Part shown: piece by piece, positions 37,375-61,115 of the stretch
How positions within the stretch are numbered: the stretch's first letter is position 1
Layout of the letters: each line of letters begins with the position of its first letter
Assembly (NCBI GenBank): GCA_003586115.2
Contig: QVOM02000057.1
Location: forward strand, 1,494,163 to 1,558,162
Length of the DNA: 64,000 nt
Reading direction: 5' to 3'
From: Salvator merianae
Taxonomy: Eukaryota; Chordata; Lepidosauria; Squamata; Teiidae
Made by a program: the position numbers and the translations under genes
Notes under the pieces: generated by a model
What the model was told of the DNA's origin: nothing
The model's database searches: none
The model's input: the letters and a program-made list of their open reading frames with translations, nothing else

Positions 37375-37498
37375 GACACTGTTATTGTTTTAGTATGCTC
37401 ATTTTTATATTTGGTTTTTAAATGTTTTTAAGCAGCCCTGAGACTTTTGGGTATAGGGTGTAGATAAAAATGCAAACAATAAATAAATAAATGAAATA
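37375..37498 (+). repeat. L2-like LINE 3' tail in CTSK intron 1
   Basis: CAGCCCTGAGACTTTTGGGT, then TATAGGGTGTAGATAAAAATGC and (AAAT)n. Plus orientation, truncated. Confidence 0.65.
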
Positions 37499-38219
37499 GT
37501 TTTCTTCTACCCCAGTTCAGTCAGGTGGAGCTTTAAGACTGTGAGACTCCTGGCTCACCTCATTTCGAGCCCTGGCAAACAAACCGATGTGACAACCTAA
37601 AGGCAGGCGAGTTCAGAGGAAACAGGATTAAGAAATCAGAGGACAAATGGTTTCCTTCTTTCGGTTTTCCCCAGAAGTTTCAGCTAAATGTGTCTCACTG
37701 GCAGCTGGGGAGTCATTCCCCCCTAACATTTCAGGGAAAGCTTTAATCATTGCTGTCTCGCTTCCAAAATTGTCTGCTTTTGGGCCGCTGCCAGGGTTGC
37801 GGGAGTTTGAGGGGAACCTAAGATTGACCATCAATACTGCTGTCATCCCTGGGGAGGATAGATTCTGCCCCCCAACACACAGACTAGAAGTGAGTCTTCC
37901 ACCTTCCTCCCAGGGACCTTTCTCTGATTGACCGATTTGGTCCAGCGGTGCATTTCTACCTAGACATCCCCTCAAAGGCCTTGGGACGGCGAAAGTCGTC
38001 CTTCGCAGCCGTCTGCGTTTTCCCCTTAGAACAACCTGGCAAGGTGGGACAGGCGCAGGCTATGCGCAGTTTAACGTTGGCCAGGGAAGCTCTGAGTGGC
38101 AACGCACAGGATCCGGCCCACGCGGTCCTACTCTCCACAACACCGCTCCACGCCGACCCGCTATTCTTTCTCTTCTCCCACTGTTGTTTCTGTGGTACTT
38201 CCTTATCACTTTGGTTTCT

Positions 38220-38380
38220 TACTCTTTTGCTTTGATTTCTTGTTTCTCTCTTTTTCTTTTCTTATGCTTCATTTCCCCCCCCCTTCTCTCTTTCTTGTCT
38301 CTCTTTCATCCTTCTCTACATCCCTTCATTCTCCCCTCCCCATTCTGCTCTCTTCTCTTCAACCTTCCCTCTCTTTCCAG
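38220..38380 (+). other. CTSK: Long pyrimidine tract before CTSK coding exon
   Basis: About 160 bases of nearly pure C/T run into the acceptor CTCTTTCCAG. The next six exon bases repeat TTCCAG, giving a possible tandem acceptor 7 bases before the ATG. Either choice leaves the protein unchanged. Confidence 0.75.
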
Positions 38381-38387
38381 TTCCAGG

Positions 38388-43144
<4,757 letters not shown>

Positions 43145-43300
43145 CCCACCTGTGCTCGACACCCACACCCCTGCGGCTCCTCTGTCAGCCCACGGCTGGA
43201 TTCCTGGGCTGACCCCATAGAGCAACCACAAAGGACTTAAATGAAAGCCACTTTGCATTCGGACAGCGCATTAAAGGGTCACTTCTCTGTTGTCATTGTT
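43145..43300 (+). other. CTSK: CTSK 3' UTR and poly(A) signal
   Basis: ATTAAA at 43270-43275 is followed by a GT/T-rich stretch (TGTTGTCATTGTTGTTCTTG), a good downstream element. This gives a short 3' UTR of about 140-160 bases. Confidence 0.6.
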
Positions 43301-46300
43301 GTTCTTGTTGTTTTTAGAAACCACAATGAGGGGTACAACTCCTTATCCCTTTGCAAAGGTTGGAAAATTCTGCCAGCAATGGGTCTGCTTTCTTCTTTGA
43401 CTTAAATGCCAACACTGTGCCAAATCCAAGGGCAACATTGGTAAAACAAACCATTTCCTTGAACCAATTTCTTGGCTGTAACATTGAGGACCAGGACTGA
43501 CAGGAGACAATTTCACTGTTGGGGTCACTTTGGTTATAACCAAATAGGCTTCAGTTTGGGGGTTAAAGGAAACAGTTATTAGCCCTCACAGAATAACACG
43601 TCTTATTTAATTGTTTAAATAATTGTTTGATAGTGAGCATCCACTCACTATCACCAAATCACCCATAAAGGCTTAGCCCTTCTGTTAAGCATTTGACTCT
43701 CACATAACCTTTGCTGGATGCTTACCTTCTGCATCTGCCACTGAGGAACATGTGGAGGAACCAGGATAAAAACCTAGTCATTTTTTTGGCATCCAACTAT
43801 CAACCTGAAGTGCGGGAGAAAGAATTTCAGAAATTCTTTCAGGGTAAAAATACAGACCTGGTTCAGAAAGAGTGAAATGTCTTCAAGGAATCAAGGAATG
43901 TTTTTGTCAGCATGAACAAACCAAACGTGGAGATTCTCAATCAAATTTTTGTTAAACAATCAAGAGTTTAACAGTGAAACTAATTTTCTACCTTCAAGGG
44001 TAATTATCAGGAAGTAAAGAGTGAATAACAGTATACAACACGTATCACAGATCATATTCCTGATTTGGACTTAGCTGAAGTAATCATATGTTATGGATTG
44101 CAGAACGTTCATTGGAACATCTATTGTATTCCAGTTCCTCAAAAAGGGGTGGGAAGGCAATGAGTCTTGGTCAGGAGAAGAGATTGCAGCAAGATAAGGT
44201 TTCCATCACTTGGCATACTTTTTCCACACCATCAGTTCATTACCTAGTTACTTAGTCGTACACAAATGAGATCGCTTGTTGCGATGTCCCAACATCAAGA
44301 GTTAAACGAGTTGGAATTGCAAGTTCTTTTAAGACATCACTGATAATGTTCAGAATCTTTTGCCAAAACTTATTTTTTGGCCCACAAGACCGCCAGAAAT
44401 TTGAATAAGTTCGCTGTTGCTGGTATCTATGCCAGCAGGTGAAGCTAATAGCTATATAAGACAGTATAGCGAGAGTTTTACAGCAACTGCTGAACGTACA
44501 GTTCTAATCTTTTCCTTTTACAAATACTTCTAAGTCTATTAATATTCAGGGAGATCATATTCAGATCAGTTGTTGTTCTCGTTGTAAGGAAGATTTAACC
44601 ACTGTGGAAGGAGATATTTTGCATGATCTGCTGACATTGTTCCCTGAAAGCATCAACTTTAAATACAGACAGAATAATCAGTCACCAACATTAAACCGAA
44701 GAATACAAACCAGTTCTGTACATTTTGCACCTGTGGCCAGGCATCTCTCTCTTTGCAAAGAGACACAGACAGTGGCTTCGTGTCCTTTGCAGGGCATATG
44801 CCATATGGTGGATCACCAAAATGCATTGAATATACACTCCTCGCCTCTTTATTTACTGTAACGTCATCTCTTGCCTTTATCGCAGTCTGCTACAGATTTC
44901 ATTGTTTTCTGCCTTTGCCTTTATCTTTATCGAACTTGGTGGGGATGGTGCCGTCTGATGGCTGCTTATAAGTTTTGTTTTTATTGGGTCTTTGCTTAAG
45001 CAGGTGCCAGTCTTGAGGAGATGACCTGCGATCTTGGTGCTGAGGTGAAGAGGCTGAGGATTCTTGAGGTTTTAGTTGCTTCTTCTTCCTTGGTAGCTGC
45101 ATTTTTGCTTTCACTGGGCAGCCATTTTGAGTTACTACAATAGTGCAAGAGAAGATCCAGCCAAATCTGGTTTTTGCAGCACTCAGGGCGTCTCAATAGG
45201 CCTTTAGGACCTTTTGCCTGTACAGGGTTTCCTGTGCAATATCCTGTAACATGATCTTAGAGTCCTTGTACTTCAAATTGTTGATTTTTCTCTGAGCAGG
45301 ACAAGGTTTATACTTAGGACCTGCTTGTGGGCTATGGGGAGAACCAGCTGCTGGACTAAATGGGCCACAGGTCTACGACCTAGCTGTGCATTTGTTAGGA
45401 CCTTTGGAAAGCACCGGTCCTTTTCCTGCAGATTACCCACACAGATAGCTTGGGCACAAGGGCTACCCACCTCACCACTAAAAAAAGAACCAGGCAGACA
45501 GCACGAGGAAAGTTTGACATCTACGCATTTGCAAGCAATAATAAAAGGTAGACGATCAATCAGTAATTGGTGCTACTGGGAATATTAAACAGTCAGTCGG
45601 AGATTCAATCAATTGACAAAATGGACAATAGGCGAAAGATGCAACAAATTAAAGCAGGAATGGAGGTAGTATCACTGGGTTGCTGTCTAATTGGAGTGGG
45701 GGCACTGCTGTGGTTTTTGACAAATTGACAAACAGTGTGTAGAGGCAACGTTCACAAAGGGGTAGGAAAAGGGACGGCAGCAACGGGAAAGAAAACTTGA
45801 CTCTCTTTCACCTCATTGATAGTATGGCAGCCAACTCCTCAGCATAAAATCAGTTCAACAAGCTTCTTTCAGACCAGAGGAACACAATATTGCAAGTGAA
45901 CAATACTGGCTTTTATGGGGAAAAAAATGCATCAGAACTGTGTTGTCTGGCAGGTGCCTTAGCCTCTGTTCTAAAACTGGAGTAAAGAAGAACCAGTAGA
46001 AAAAAGGGTGAAGCCCTGAACTTCAGTCCCAGGTGCCAAGTTTCATTAGGATATTTTGCATATCATATAGCCGCCAACACAAAACTTCTGTAATTTGGTG
46101 CTTTCTCTGCCAATAAGCGTAATCTTTGGTGCCTCTACATTTAGGTATATGAATCTCCTTAGTAAGATTTTTCCTTTATAATCTTTTTTCTGTTTTGTTT
46201 TGATCGAATAAACTTTTATTGATTGAATGATGATTTTTCTGAATTAAAGCCTAAATTTTTCCTTGTAAACATTTGTCCCTGAAAAGGAGATCAAATCTTG

Positions 46301-48560
46301 CTCTTCATTATCAATGTTGCAAAAGCCCCCAAGCCAGATAGTAAGATTTGGTGATCTCTAAATCTAAAATGAAACCTAAATCGAATGAAATCTCGATTAA
46401 ATCTTGATCTAAGTCTTCAAATCTAATCAGAAATGTCTCAATGTTTCTTGCTTATCTAAGAGCCAGGGAGGGAGAGAAATGAGCACAAAACAGGATAGAG
46501 TTCTTCAGCTTCATTAGTTCCATTCAAAAGTTATTTTTAGAAGCAGATAATGACTTTCCCCAGCCTCCATGACAAGCTTTACATGCATTAGTCTTAATAT
46601 AAACAAATTTTTATTTTATGATCCTAGATCAGAATGTGACAGATAAAAACAATGAAAAGTTATGCATGGAAATCCATTCGAGCTGCCTTCTCAGTTTTTC
46701 TGCCATTGGAGGGCATGTTTGTGCAGAAAGTCTAAGTGTGCATAAGTGAAAATGCCAGCTGCAGCTAGTTTTAGTTCTTCTTTATGGTACTTACAGGAAG
46801 ACTAGTGTTGAATTTCTTTTCAGCAAAGTCGAAGCAGTTGGTTTAGACTAAGGGACATATGAAGTCACTTTTGCTAAGGCAAGAAATGAAACTTCCTTGC
46901 TTCTTCAGGCATCTACAGAGTAGCATAAAAACTAACACTGGTCTCACATCGTTAATCCTAGGATTGTGACCTGGCTCCTGTAGCTATTACTCATTGCTTA
47001 ACATATAATATATACATCTCTATCTCTATCTCTATCTCTGTCTATCTATCTTAGCTTCCCTTTCCATGAACCTTTCCAGCATGTCATTATCCCCCCAACA
47101 CTGTAGTGTATATGCCACAACCAATGTACTTTTGGGACCACCAAGGCAGAACGCTTGGATTGGGCCATTCAGATTGTTGTAATCTGGTCAGAGCTGACAG
47201 TAAGAGCCACATCACTTGATATGGGTTCACCCATCATGTGTCGATGGCTCATTTTTCCTTCTTGGCAGGTTGTAAGTTCATTGGTGGCATAATCTACGTT
47301 TTTGACATGACGCAATTTCATTTTTGGTTGATGACAAAAATAAACTTGGCATTACGTTATTATTGCACAAACCAAATCTGGCACAGCTCCAAATACAAGC
47401 TCCGTTTTATTTTTAGGGTCCCCCTCAGGTAGACAGTGACAGCTTTGGGGTGTGTCATCCCACTTGCCCTACAAGATCTGAATTTTGCTAGCTGTGCAGC
47501 AAGTTGGTGATCAGCTTCTAGAGTGTGAACCCCCAACAAGTCCCCACCACTGCTGATTTCTCTGCCACTGATTGGGAGGCAAAGACCCCCCTGATCCCTC
47601 CTTTGGAAGTTATGAAAAAATATTTCTTGCGGCTTTCACTGCAGGGGCAGAGTGAACCTGAGAAACATTTTTTTTTTTAAGAGGAAAAGGTTTTGAGAAT
47701 GGTTTCAGGATTTTAAACATCCCACAGTCAGTTGCATTGCTGACCTGAAATGAAACTGTCAAGATCATTCCCATTGCTTTCAGGGAAAGAATTTGGAGAT
47801 CGCCACCTGCCACTATCGGTTTGCCACTACCCCTCCGACTGACCAGCTGCGTTCCAGTTCACTCCTGCACCAGGGAAGTGACCCTGGACATGAGCCAAGT
47901 GCCTTTGCCGCAGGCCCACCCCCAGTAAGGGAACATGTAAGCATTCGTGCTCACATTTTAGACTCTGCCGTTGCACTGAATTCTGCAGTGCTCTTGCTGC
48001 TTGTGCCGCTGTGTTCTAGGGGTGCCAGGAGCAGCAAAGCAGCAGTGAAAAGGTGCTGATGACAGGCAGAATCCCCCCACCTGAGGTGCCTCCTCAGTGC
48101 CTGCTCTGCATGCAGAAGGCAACAAGACTTGGCCTTGGAATATTCCTCAAGCGCTGGTGACCCCAAGAAAAAGAGGTGGGGGACTCCCTCTGCAGTACTT
48201 TCCCCCACTCACGCATCTATAATCTGAACTCGATCCATTCTGTTTAATGGTCAAGGCAGCCCTGGTAAAGGAGCAGAGATGGTGGCAGAATGGGTAGACA
48301 TTTGTCTTGGAAGGTGAATGAGTTTTTGGAAACAAGACCCTCAGTCCATTGGGGAGCGGCAAATAAAAAGAGACAATCCTCCTCCTCACACCTTCTCAAA
48401 GCCAAGCCAACGAGTTTTTATAAGCCTTCCTTTTCTTCATTTAAGCCAAGGCCATGAAGAAGGGGCATCTCCAAAGTGGTGAGGAACCAGGACCAGGTGC
48501 ACTTGACCAGCGGCACACCAGTCTCCAACAAACAGCTTCACTACAGTGATGATGAAACTG
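43301..48560. other. CTSK-CTSS intergenic spacer
   Basis: AT-rich spacer of about 5.2 kb. Between 44300 and 45600 are decayed frames on the minus strand rich in Lys, Gln and Ser that may be LINE ORF1 relics, unproven. A (TCTA/TCTC)n stretch lies at 47014-47050. No exon of a host gene was recognised. Confidence 0.5.
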
Positions 48561-48639
48561 AAACATCACGGCTCTCTCCTCTTTATTTATTTATTTATTT
48601 GACACAAATTAAGGGGACGGGCTGAACCGCTCAGCGGGA

Positions 48640-48711
48640 GAAAGTGAAACTTTTTCGTCATCAGCACGTGGAAGCTTCAGGAATAAAAACGGAGTTCAGC
48701 TGGGGAGTTGG
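48640..48711 (+). promoter_or_regulatory. CTSS: Predicted CTSS promoter: ISRE, E-box and TATA-like element
   Basis: GAAAGTGAAACT (48640-48651) is a perfect interferon-stimulated response element (GAAANNGAAACT). A CACGTG E-box follows (48665-48670), then a TATA-like AATAAAAAC (48682-48690). This places a start near 48712, about 60 bases after the ISRE. CTSS is known in mammals to be induced by interferon-gamma through IRF1 and an ISRE. A strong splice donor at 48817 follows, consistent with a non-coding exon 1. Confidence 0.6.
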
Positions 48712-48816
48712 CAAACAGAGAAATACCTGGGAGGAGAAAGCATCGTACACTTGGCGTAGTAGAGAATCCGAGTGCCGTGAAGGAGACACAGCCGTTGCAC
48801 ACGGAAAGACGCGCAG
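48712..48816 (+). other. CTSS: Predicted CTSS non-coding exon 1
   Basis: It ends GACGCGCAG followed by GTATGT, a near-consensus donor. The start is inferred from the TATA-like element. Intron 1 would run to the acceptor CTCACCAG at 50928. Confidence 0.5.
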
Positions 48817-48904
48817 GTATGTATAAAGCAGTGAGGCTGACTTTTCTAGATGCTTTGCTAGAGAGGAAGTGGTTTTCTTTTCTTTTAAAAACAAGGTGCT
48901 AGGG

Positions 48905-49080
48905 CTTTTTTTTTTTTTTTAATGTTTATTCTCTTATTAAATACAGAACCAATTCAACAGTAATGCAGATAACATACATAGAAAACATCTACGAAATACC
49001 TTACAAAACATAAGAGCAGAGTTGGTGTTATAACTTTGGGCAAGTGTTGGCTGAAGGGTATGGAATGGGTTGAGCAGATT
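48905..49080 (-). repeat. Probable poly(A)-tailed retroelement in minus orientation, CTSS intron 1
   Basis: A T-run (48907-48920) followed by AATGTTTATTCTCTTATTAA looks like the reverse complement of a poly(A) tail and LINE 3' end. The family and the 5' limit are not defined. Confidence 0.35.
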
Positions 49081-50929
49081 ATTTACAAAAGGTTCCAAAC
49101 TGTATTTGGTTGGTCTGAACTGTACTCCAGTCGCAGTCGCTGTGGAGGATAACTAGGAGGTACAACCTTGCTGGAACATACTGAAGAAATGGATTCTATA
49201 TTGTATACAATGTAGAATCTTCTGTCTGGCTTGGGAAATGACCTATTTGGGCAGTGATAGCTTCTGAAGTTGTCAAAATCCACCTATTTGAAAACCAGTT
49301 AGTAACTGAGGGAAAGTTGTTCGGATTTTCAGTTGGCTGCAACTACCTGTTTGGCTACTGAGAGTTTTGCAAAATACTTTCACGAGTCCTTTTTCATTTG
49401 TTTTTTCTAAGTTTAAGGCCACCATGGATAACTATTTCCTTTAACAAAGCTGCAAATCTGAGTTTACCACGAATCTGTGGTCACAGAACAGGAAGCCAGT
49501 ATTAAGCTGATCTTTGTTTTCTAATAGTTACATCACATATGCTCTTAAAAAAGAAAAAAAAAATGAAGTTCTAGCTGTCTATTTAAAAAGCAGGATTTAC
49601 AGGCAAGGAAGACCTTTAGGAACTCAAAGGAAATAGAGGCATTTGGGACAGGTGGACAGGAAATAACTGCATGTATTTTTCTTCGCATCACTGAATACTA
49701 AATTATTATCTGTTTATTCTATGTAAACATTTAAAAATTGCTTCCCGTTCTAAAATGCCGAAGAGGTTTGCACTAAACACAGGCAAAATAATGCTTAAAA
49801 AATATAATTGCAAACCATGAATGGTGAAGAAGAAGCCATTCACCCTTGCGTGAAGAGGAATATTTTCAACAGAGACAGCTCCTAAATACTGGATATGTTG
49901 CTTTTGGGCAGTAGGCGGAATTGTGGGGCTACCGCCCAAAAAGAACTTTCCATATTTTATTCTTCTTATCTTTAAAAAATAGATGTGAGTGGCTGCACAT
50001 CTGTATATCATCTCTTGAGCTTTAGCTCTGGGCACAGACAGCAGAATACGGAAGGGGAGGAGATAAGAGGGAAGTATCCCATCACTGGACTAAGGCCAGG
50101 GAGACTGAAAAGTGTGGACAAAGAAAGATAAACTGGGTGAGCACTAAATGAGATGGGTGTGATCAAGTCAATGATGGGGTGAGTTCCTATTGTGCCCTAA
50201 GATGGACTTATCTGTTGTGGCGTGACCAGGGCCTCTGTCCCAGGGACAGGTTTTCATATTCATGAGAGAATAAAAATGAATTATTGGGCCAAGTTCATTC
50301 ACAATCCTGTGTTTTGAATACAGAACGATAGGCAGAAACAGGAATACATCTTGCATTGCCTATATGTGGATTTGGATTTTTAATGCTCCAGAAATCCACC
50401 TGCAATTTTGTACTCTGAGATATCTTTTAATCTCCAGTGCACTTTCCTTGAAAGCAGACTGATTATTCCTGAGCTTCGTGTCTCTCAGAGAAGGTATGCC
50501 TCAGTGTACATAACTGAAGTTGTGCACGGAAAATCACTTCAAAATTTAATTTTGTTTTGTTTCTGGCACGTGTGAAGACCTCCCAGCACCATTGCTTTCA
50601 GGAACCTAAAATCAATATTAAAATACAACCTTGTTCTGCAGCAGAAATGCTAAAAATTATCAGAGGAGATAAACCCAGGTTCACAACATGGCTGAGAATA
50701 AACAAGATATAAGGGGCGGGGAGAAACGTCCTAAATTGGTAAGCTGCGATTCAGAATTTTTAAATCAGATTTTAAAATTGCAGGAGACAGAAAATAAATA
50801 GCATTCTTCAAACAATCTTCCCTGAGGAAGGCATTCTACAACCATAGCACCTCCACTGATCACATCTTAATTCTTTTTGCTGTTAATTGCATATTAAGTT
50901 ATTTTTCTGTGTGTCTCACTCTCACCAGG

Positions 50930-57831
<6,902 letters not shown>

Positions 57832-58190
57832 CGAGCAATTTCCAGTTTCCAGGAGTTTTTTTTTACCTCACTGGAGAAGTCGCTTATCGAGGCAACTAAT
57901 CTTAACCTTTAAAAGAGAGAAATCAAAGCACTGTATTTAAGAAGACTGATTGGCCTCTGAGGGGAAGATCTGCGTGCCAGTTCCACCTGGTAGATCTGAG
58001 ACCAGCAGCCAGAATCGTGGCTTATCACGGATAAGCTTGGAATCTGCTAAACTATCCCATGAGGCATAATTCAGTTAATAATATAATGTCAGTAATTCTG
58101 CTTGGAACAAGCAAAGCTTTATAAAATTGTCGAGTATTAACAAAATTAGCATCATAAAGTATGTTGAAATAAAAGCTGTGTCAAACATAT
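57832..58190 (+). other. CTSS: CTSS 3' UTR with poly(A) signal
   Basis: AATAAA at 58168-58173 is followed by GCTGTGTCAAAC and a later GATCTGTGATTTC. This gives a 3' UTR of about 350 bases. Confidence 0.7.
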
Positions 58191-59365
58191 GGGAAAGAGA
58201 TCTGTGATTTCACTAGCCAAGCTAATTTATTATTATGCAACTATCACTTAATTATACTGACTAAAACATACGGCTGTAATATTTCTTGGGGGGAAAAGAT
58301 AAAAAAAAAAGCACCAGTTCTGTTTTCATGCCTATACTGCATGCGTACAAGGAAAATCTTCCCTGGATATCACCACCTGATCTCATCATCCACCTCCATT
58401 ATTTCTTCGAATTTGATATATAGCTGGAACATTATTTCTTTATTGCATTTATACCCAATCTCAAAAGTGGTATGCATTATCCTCTTTTCCTCCATGCTAT
58501 TTTTCCTGTTATTTAGCCTGAGAGGAAGTGACAGACTTTTGAGGGAGTTTTGAGTCTTAAGCATTTAAAGTTTCGTATCTTTTTTCCTTCCCATAAATGG
58601 CCTTTCTTCCTTTCATTTCATGCACACATATACTCACACATAAAAAAAAGAAAAACCCTTTTTACTAGCTGTATTTGTATGTGTGTGTGTGAGTCTGGAC
58701 TGCTTTTTCTTTCATTACTGTGAATAATTTGTGGTTGTTCCATCAAACTAATGAATATTAAGTGCTGCTTCAAGTTCCCAAATGCCAGAAAGAACCACTA
58801 TATCAAGGTCTTCTTAGCTTACAGGGCTGTTGTGAGGATAAATGGAGATATTTATGTATTTATTGGTAGTATTTCTATCTGGTTTTTCCTCAAAAAGAAG
58901 CTCAGGCAATATACATGGCATTCCCCTCCATTTCATCCCCAACAATCCTGTAAGGTAGGCCAGGGAATGGCCAAAATGGCAGCAACTAAGCACCCTGTCC
59001 TGAAAGGGCACACGACACATAAATATATTCAAAAGAGCTCAAATAAATAAGAATTATGAGAAGAAGAGGGAATGAGTGAGGAAACTGGCATCAATGGAAG
59101 ATGGAGCATGATGGAAGACAAGTAGCTTTTATTTTTTTCTTTCCTTGCACTTGCACCATTGTTTTTAAGAGAAACAGAAGCAAGAGAAGAAGGAGGAACA
59201 GTAATAGAAACATTCTGCAATTTAAGCAGAAGATGCCGTTAAAATTCCTGCATCCCTCGCCCCCAAAATCCAGTCTTTGCACTGGTGGGGACTATTATTA
59301 TATTATTGCTTATTAAGAAGAAAAAGGAGGACAGAGGAGAGGTTGTTTTTGGCATGGGCTACAGG
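58191..59365. other. CTSS-HORMAD1 spacer
   Basis: AT-rich sequence with short TG and A runs (58677-58691). No exon or RNA gene was recognised. Confidence 0.5.
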
Positions 59366-59379
59366 AACAGGAACAAACT

Positions 59380-59800
59380 AGGTAAAAAGGCAGAAGTAGA
59401 CATTTAGGAGGAAAAATATGGTTATTTTGGAAGATAATAGAAGATAATAAGAGAGAAGATAATAGAAAATCATAAGAAGTTATAAGATTGCTCTGAATTA
59501 TGGCAAACAGGCAGAATAAGCAGCTATGTATGGGGGTGGTAGTTGTTTTTGTAAGAGAACCAGCTTGGTTAAAAAAGCATAAGTTTATGAAAAAATGGTT
59601 CTGAAATGGCTTGGTAAACAGGACTGTCATGGCAGAATGTGCATTTATGAAAAAGATTTGTGTGTGTGTGTGTGTGTGTGCGATATTGGAAAAATCTTGA
59701 TCAAAAGGCAAATTAGACATTTAGGAGAGGAAAAAAATGGTTCTGAATTATCTTGGAAGAAAGGCAAAGTATGTGCATGGATGAAGATTATGCCTGGCGC
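59380..59800 (+). repeat. Decayed tandem repeat upstream of HORMAD1
   Basis: TAGACATTTAGGAGGAAAAA (59397) recurs as TAGACATTTAGGAGAGGAAA (59714). ATGGTTCTGAA recurs at about 59595 and 59738, followed by CTTGG and later GGCA..GTATGTGCAT / GGCAGAATGTGCAT. Units of about 100 bases have drifted apart. A (TG)n lies at 59658-59681. Confidence 0.55.
59658..59681 (+). repeat. (TG)n microsatellite
   Basis: Twelve TG units within the decayed tandem repeat upstream of HORMAD1. Confidence 0.95.
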
Positions 59801-59984
59801 TTTGGTAGAAGGGAAATCGCGTGCATTCAGAGGCATGCAACTGGAACTTGTAAAATAATGAAATAATAACGCTGCCAGGGTGCAAAAGACAAAAAGCCAG
59901 TTGGGGAAGGAAGGGTTGTTTGGGGGACTTCCGCAGCAGCATCCTTGCCTTGAGTAAACTTGGATGCCATCACTACTACTGCTG

Positions 59985-60199
59985 GGAGAAAAAAGGCGGG
60001 AAAAATTAGGGGGGGGCAGGAGGGAGCAAGCGAGCGACCGTTAAGCCGGTGGGCGGCGGAGGGGGAGAGACCGCCGCAAGTATCGGCAGCGGGCGGCAAT
60101 TGAGCAAAAGCGGCGCCCCGCCCGCCGCTGCTGGCTGAGGGGAAAAGAAGAAGAAGAAGAAGGGGGGGTGGGCTCGGTCGTTGCAAGGGAATTTGTAAA
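59985..60199 (+). promoter_or_regulatory. HORMAD1: HORMAD1 CpG-rich promoter and predicted non-coding exon 1
   Basis: A short GC-rich block (GGGCGGCGGAGGGGGAGAGA, CGGCGCCCCGCCCGCCGCTG) with many CpGs is followed by AAA then GTGAGG (60200-60205), a usable donor. The next exon starts at 62617. HORMAD1 is germline-restricted and CpG-methylation controlled in mammals, which fits a small CpG promoter. Confidence 0.5.
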
Positions 60200-60671
60200 G
60201 TGAGGAGGACATTAATTGCATTAATTACGCTTTAAAGAGCAACTTCCTGGCCCCATGAGAGGGATGGGGACCTTTCGAGCCCCTCAGGGGAATTCAGGAC
60301 CCTCAGCTTCAAGCCTGTTTGGTGGCTGTGCGGACTCCATTTTGGTCCTCTCTCCCTCAGGCGCCTCGAAGTGGGCTGCCAACCTCTTTTTTCCTCCCTG
60401 GCACGTCGCTTTGGGGTTAATGTGGCTGCAAGGATCAGGGCACTTGAGTTTAAGGCACTTTTTCGCTTCGTGGTTGCCAGCGAGGAAGAGAGAAGTGGCT
60501 TTAAATACATTTGTTGCCCTTTGAAAAAAAACAAGCAAGCAAACGCCTCAAGGCAACTTTCAAAAGATAAACAAAATGTAACGTTTGACAATAACCCAAT
60601 CAAAACCAAAGGGAACCACGTACATTCAGAATATAGAGCAACCCTGCCAAGAAAACAAAAACCGGAAAATT

Positions 60672-60875
60672 CAGTCACGCCTAAGTTTTAATCCAGCTTT
60701 GGTCCCCTTTCAGAACACCTCAGTGAAGCAACAAGATGATTTCTTTCAGCGTTATCTAACTCAGAAAATCCGCCTTTGGGTTAGATAATGTGGAAAAAAA
60801 CTTATTAGACACTTTGCTGTCTGTTCTTTCAGTCCAGAAGTGGACTGAAGCTGGATTAAAATTTAGGTGTGACTG
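60672..60875. mobile_element. MITE copy 3 (HORMAD1 intron 1)
   Basis: It starts CAGTCACGCCTAAGTTTTAA and ends TGGATTAAAATTTAGGTGTG then ACTG. The ends are inverted (CAGTCAC and GTGACTG type). Inner pair GCGTTATCTAACTC and GGGTTAGATAATG. About 204 bp. It is the best-preserved copy of the family. Superfamily and target duplication are not resolved. Confidence 0.8.
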
Positions 60876-61019
60876 GGTCCCAGGGGTACAGAATTAAAAC
60901 TTTTCCTCTCATGTTCACCTGCAAACCTAAATTCCTTTTCCTTTGTTTCATTGTTTAGCTCAACATAGGTATTTATGGGTACTTATATTCTTTTTTTCTT
61001 CCCCTTCCCCTGTTTCTAA

Positions 61020-61115
61020 GAAACTGGTGGATTCATTTGTTTTCATTGTAAACCACTTTGAGATTCTGACAAAGGGGGATGACATATAAATACCTGAAAT
61101 AAATAATACAAGTAA
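61020..61115 (+). repeat. L2-like LINE 3' tail
   Basis: GTAAACCACTTTGAGATTCT, then GGGGGATGACATATAAATAC and AAATAAATAATA. Plus orientation, truncated. Confidence 0.5.
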
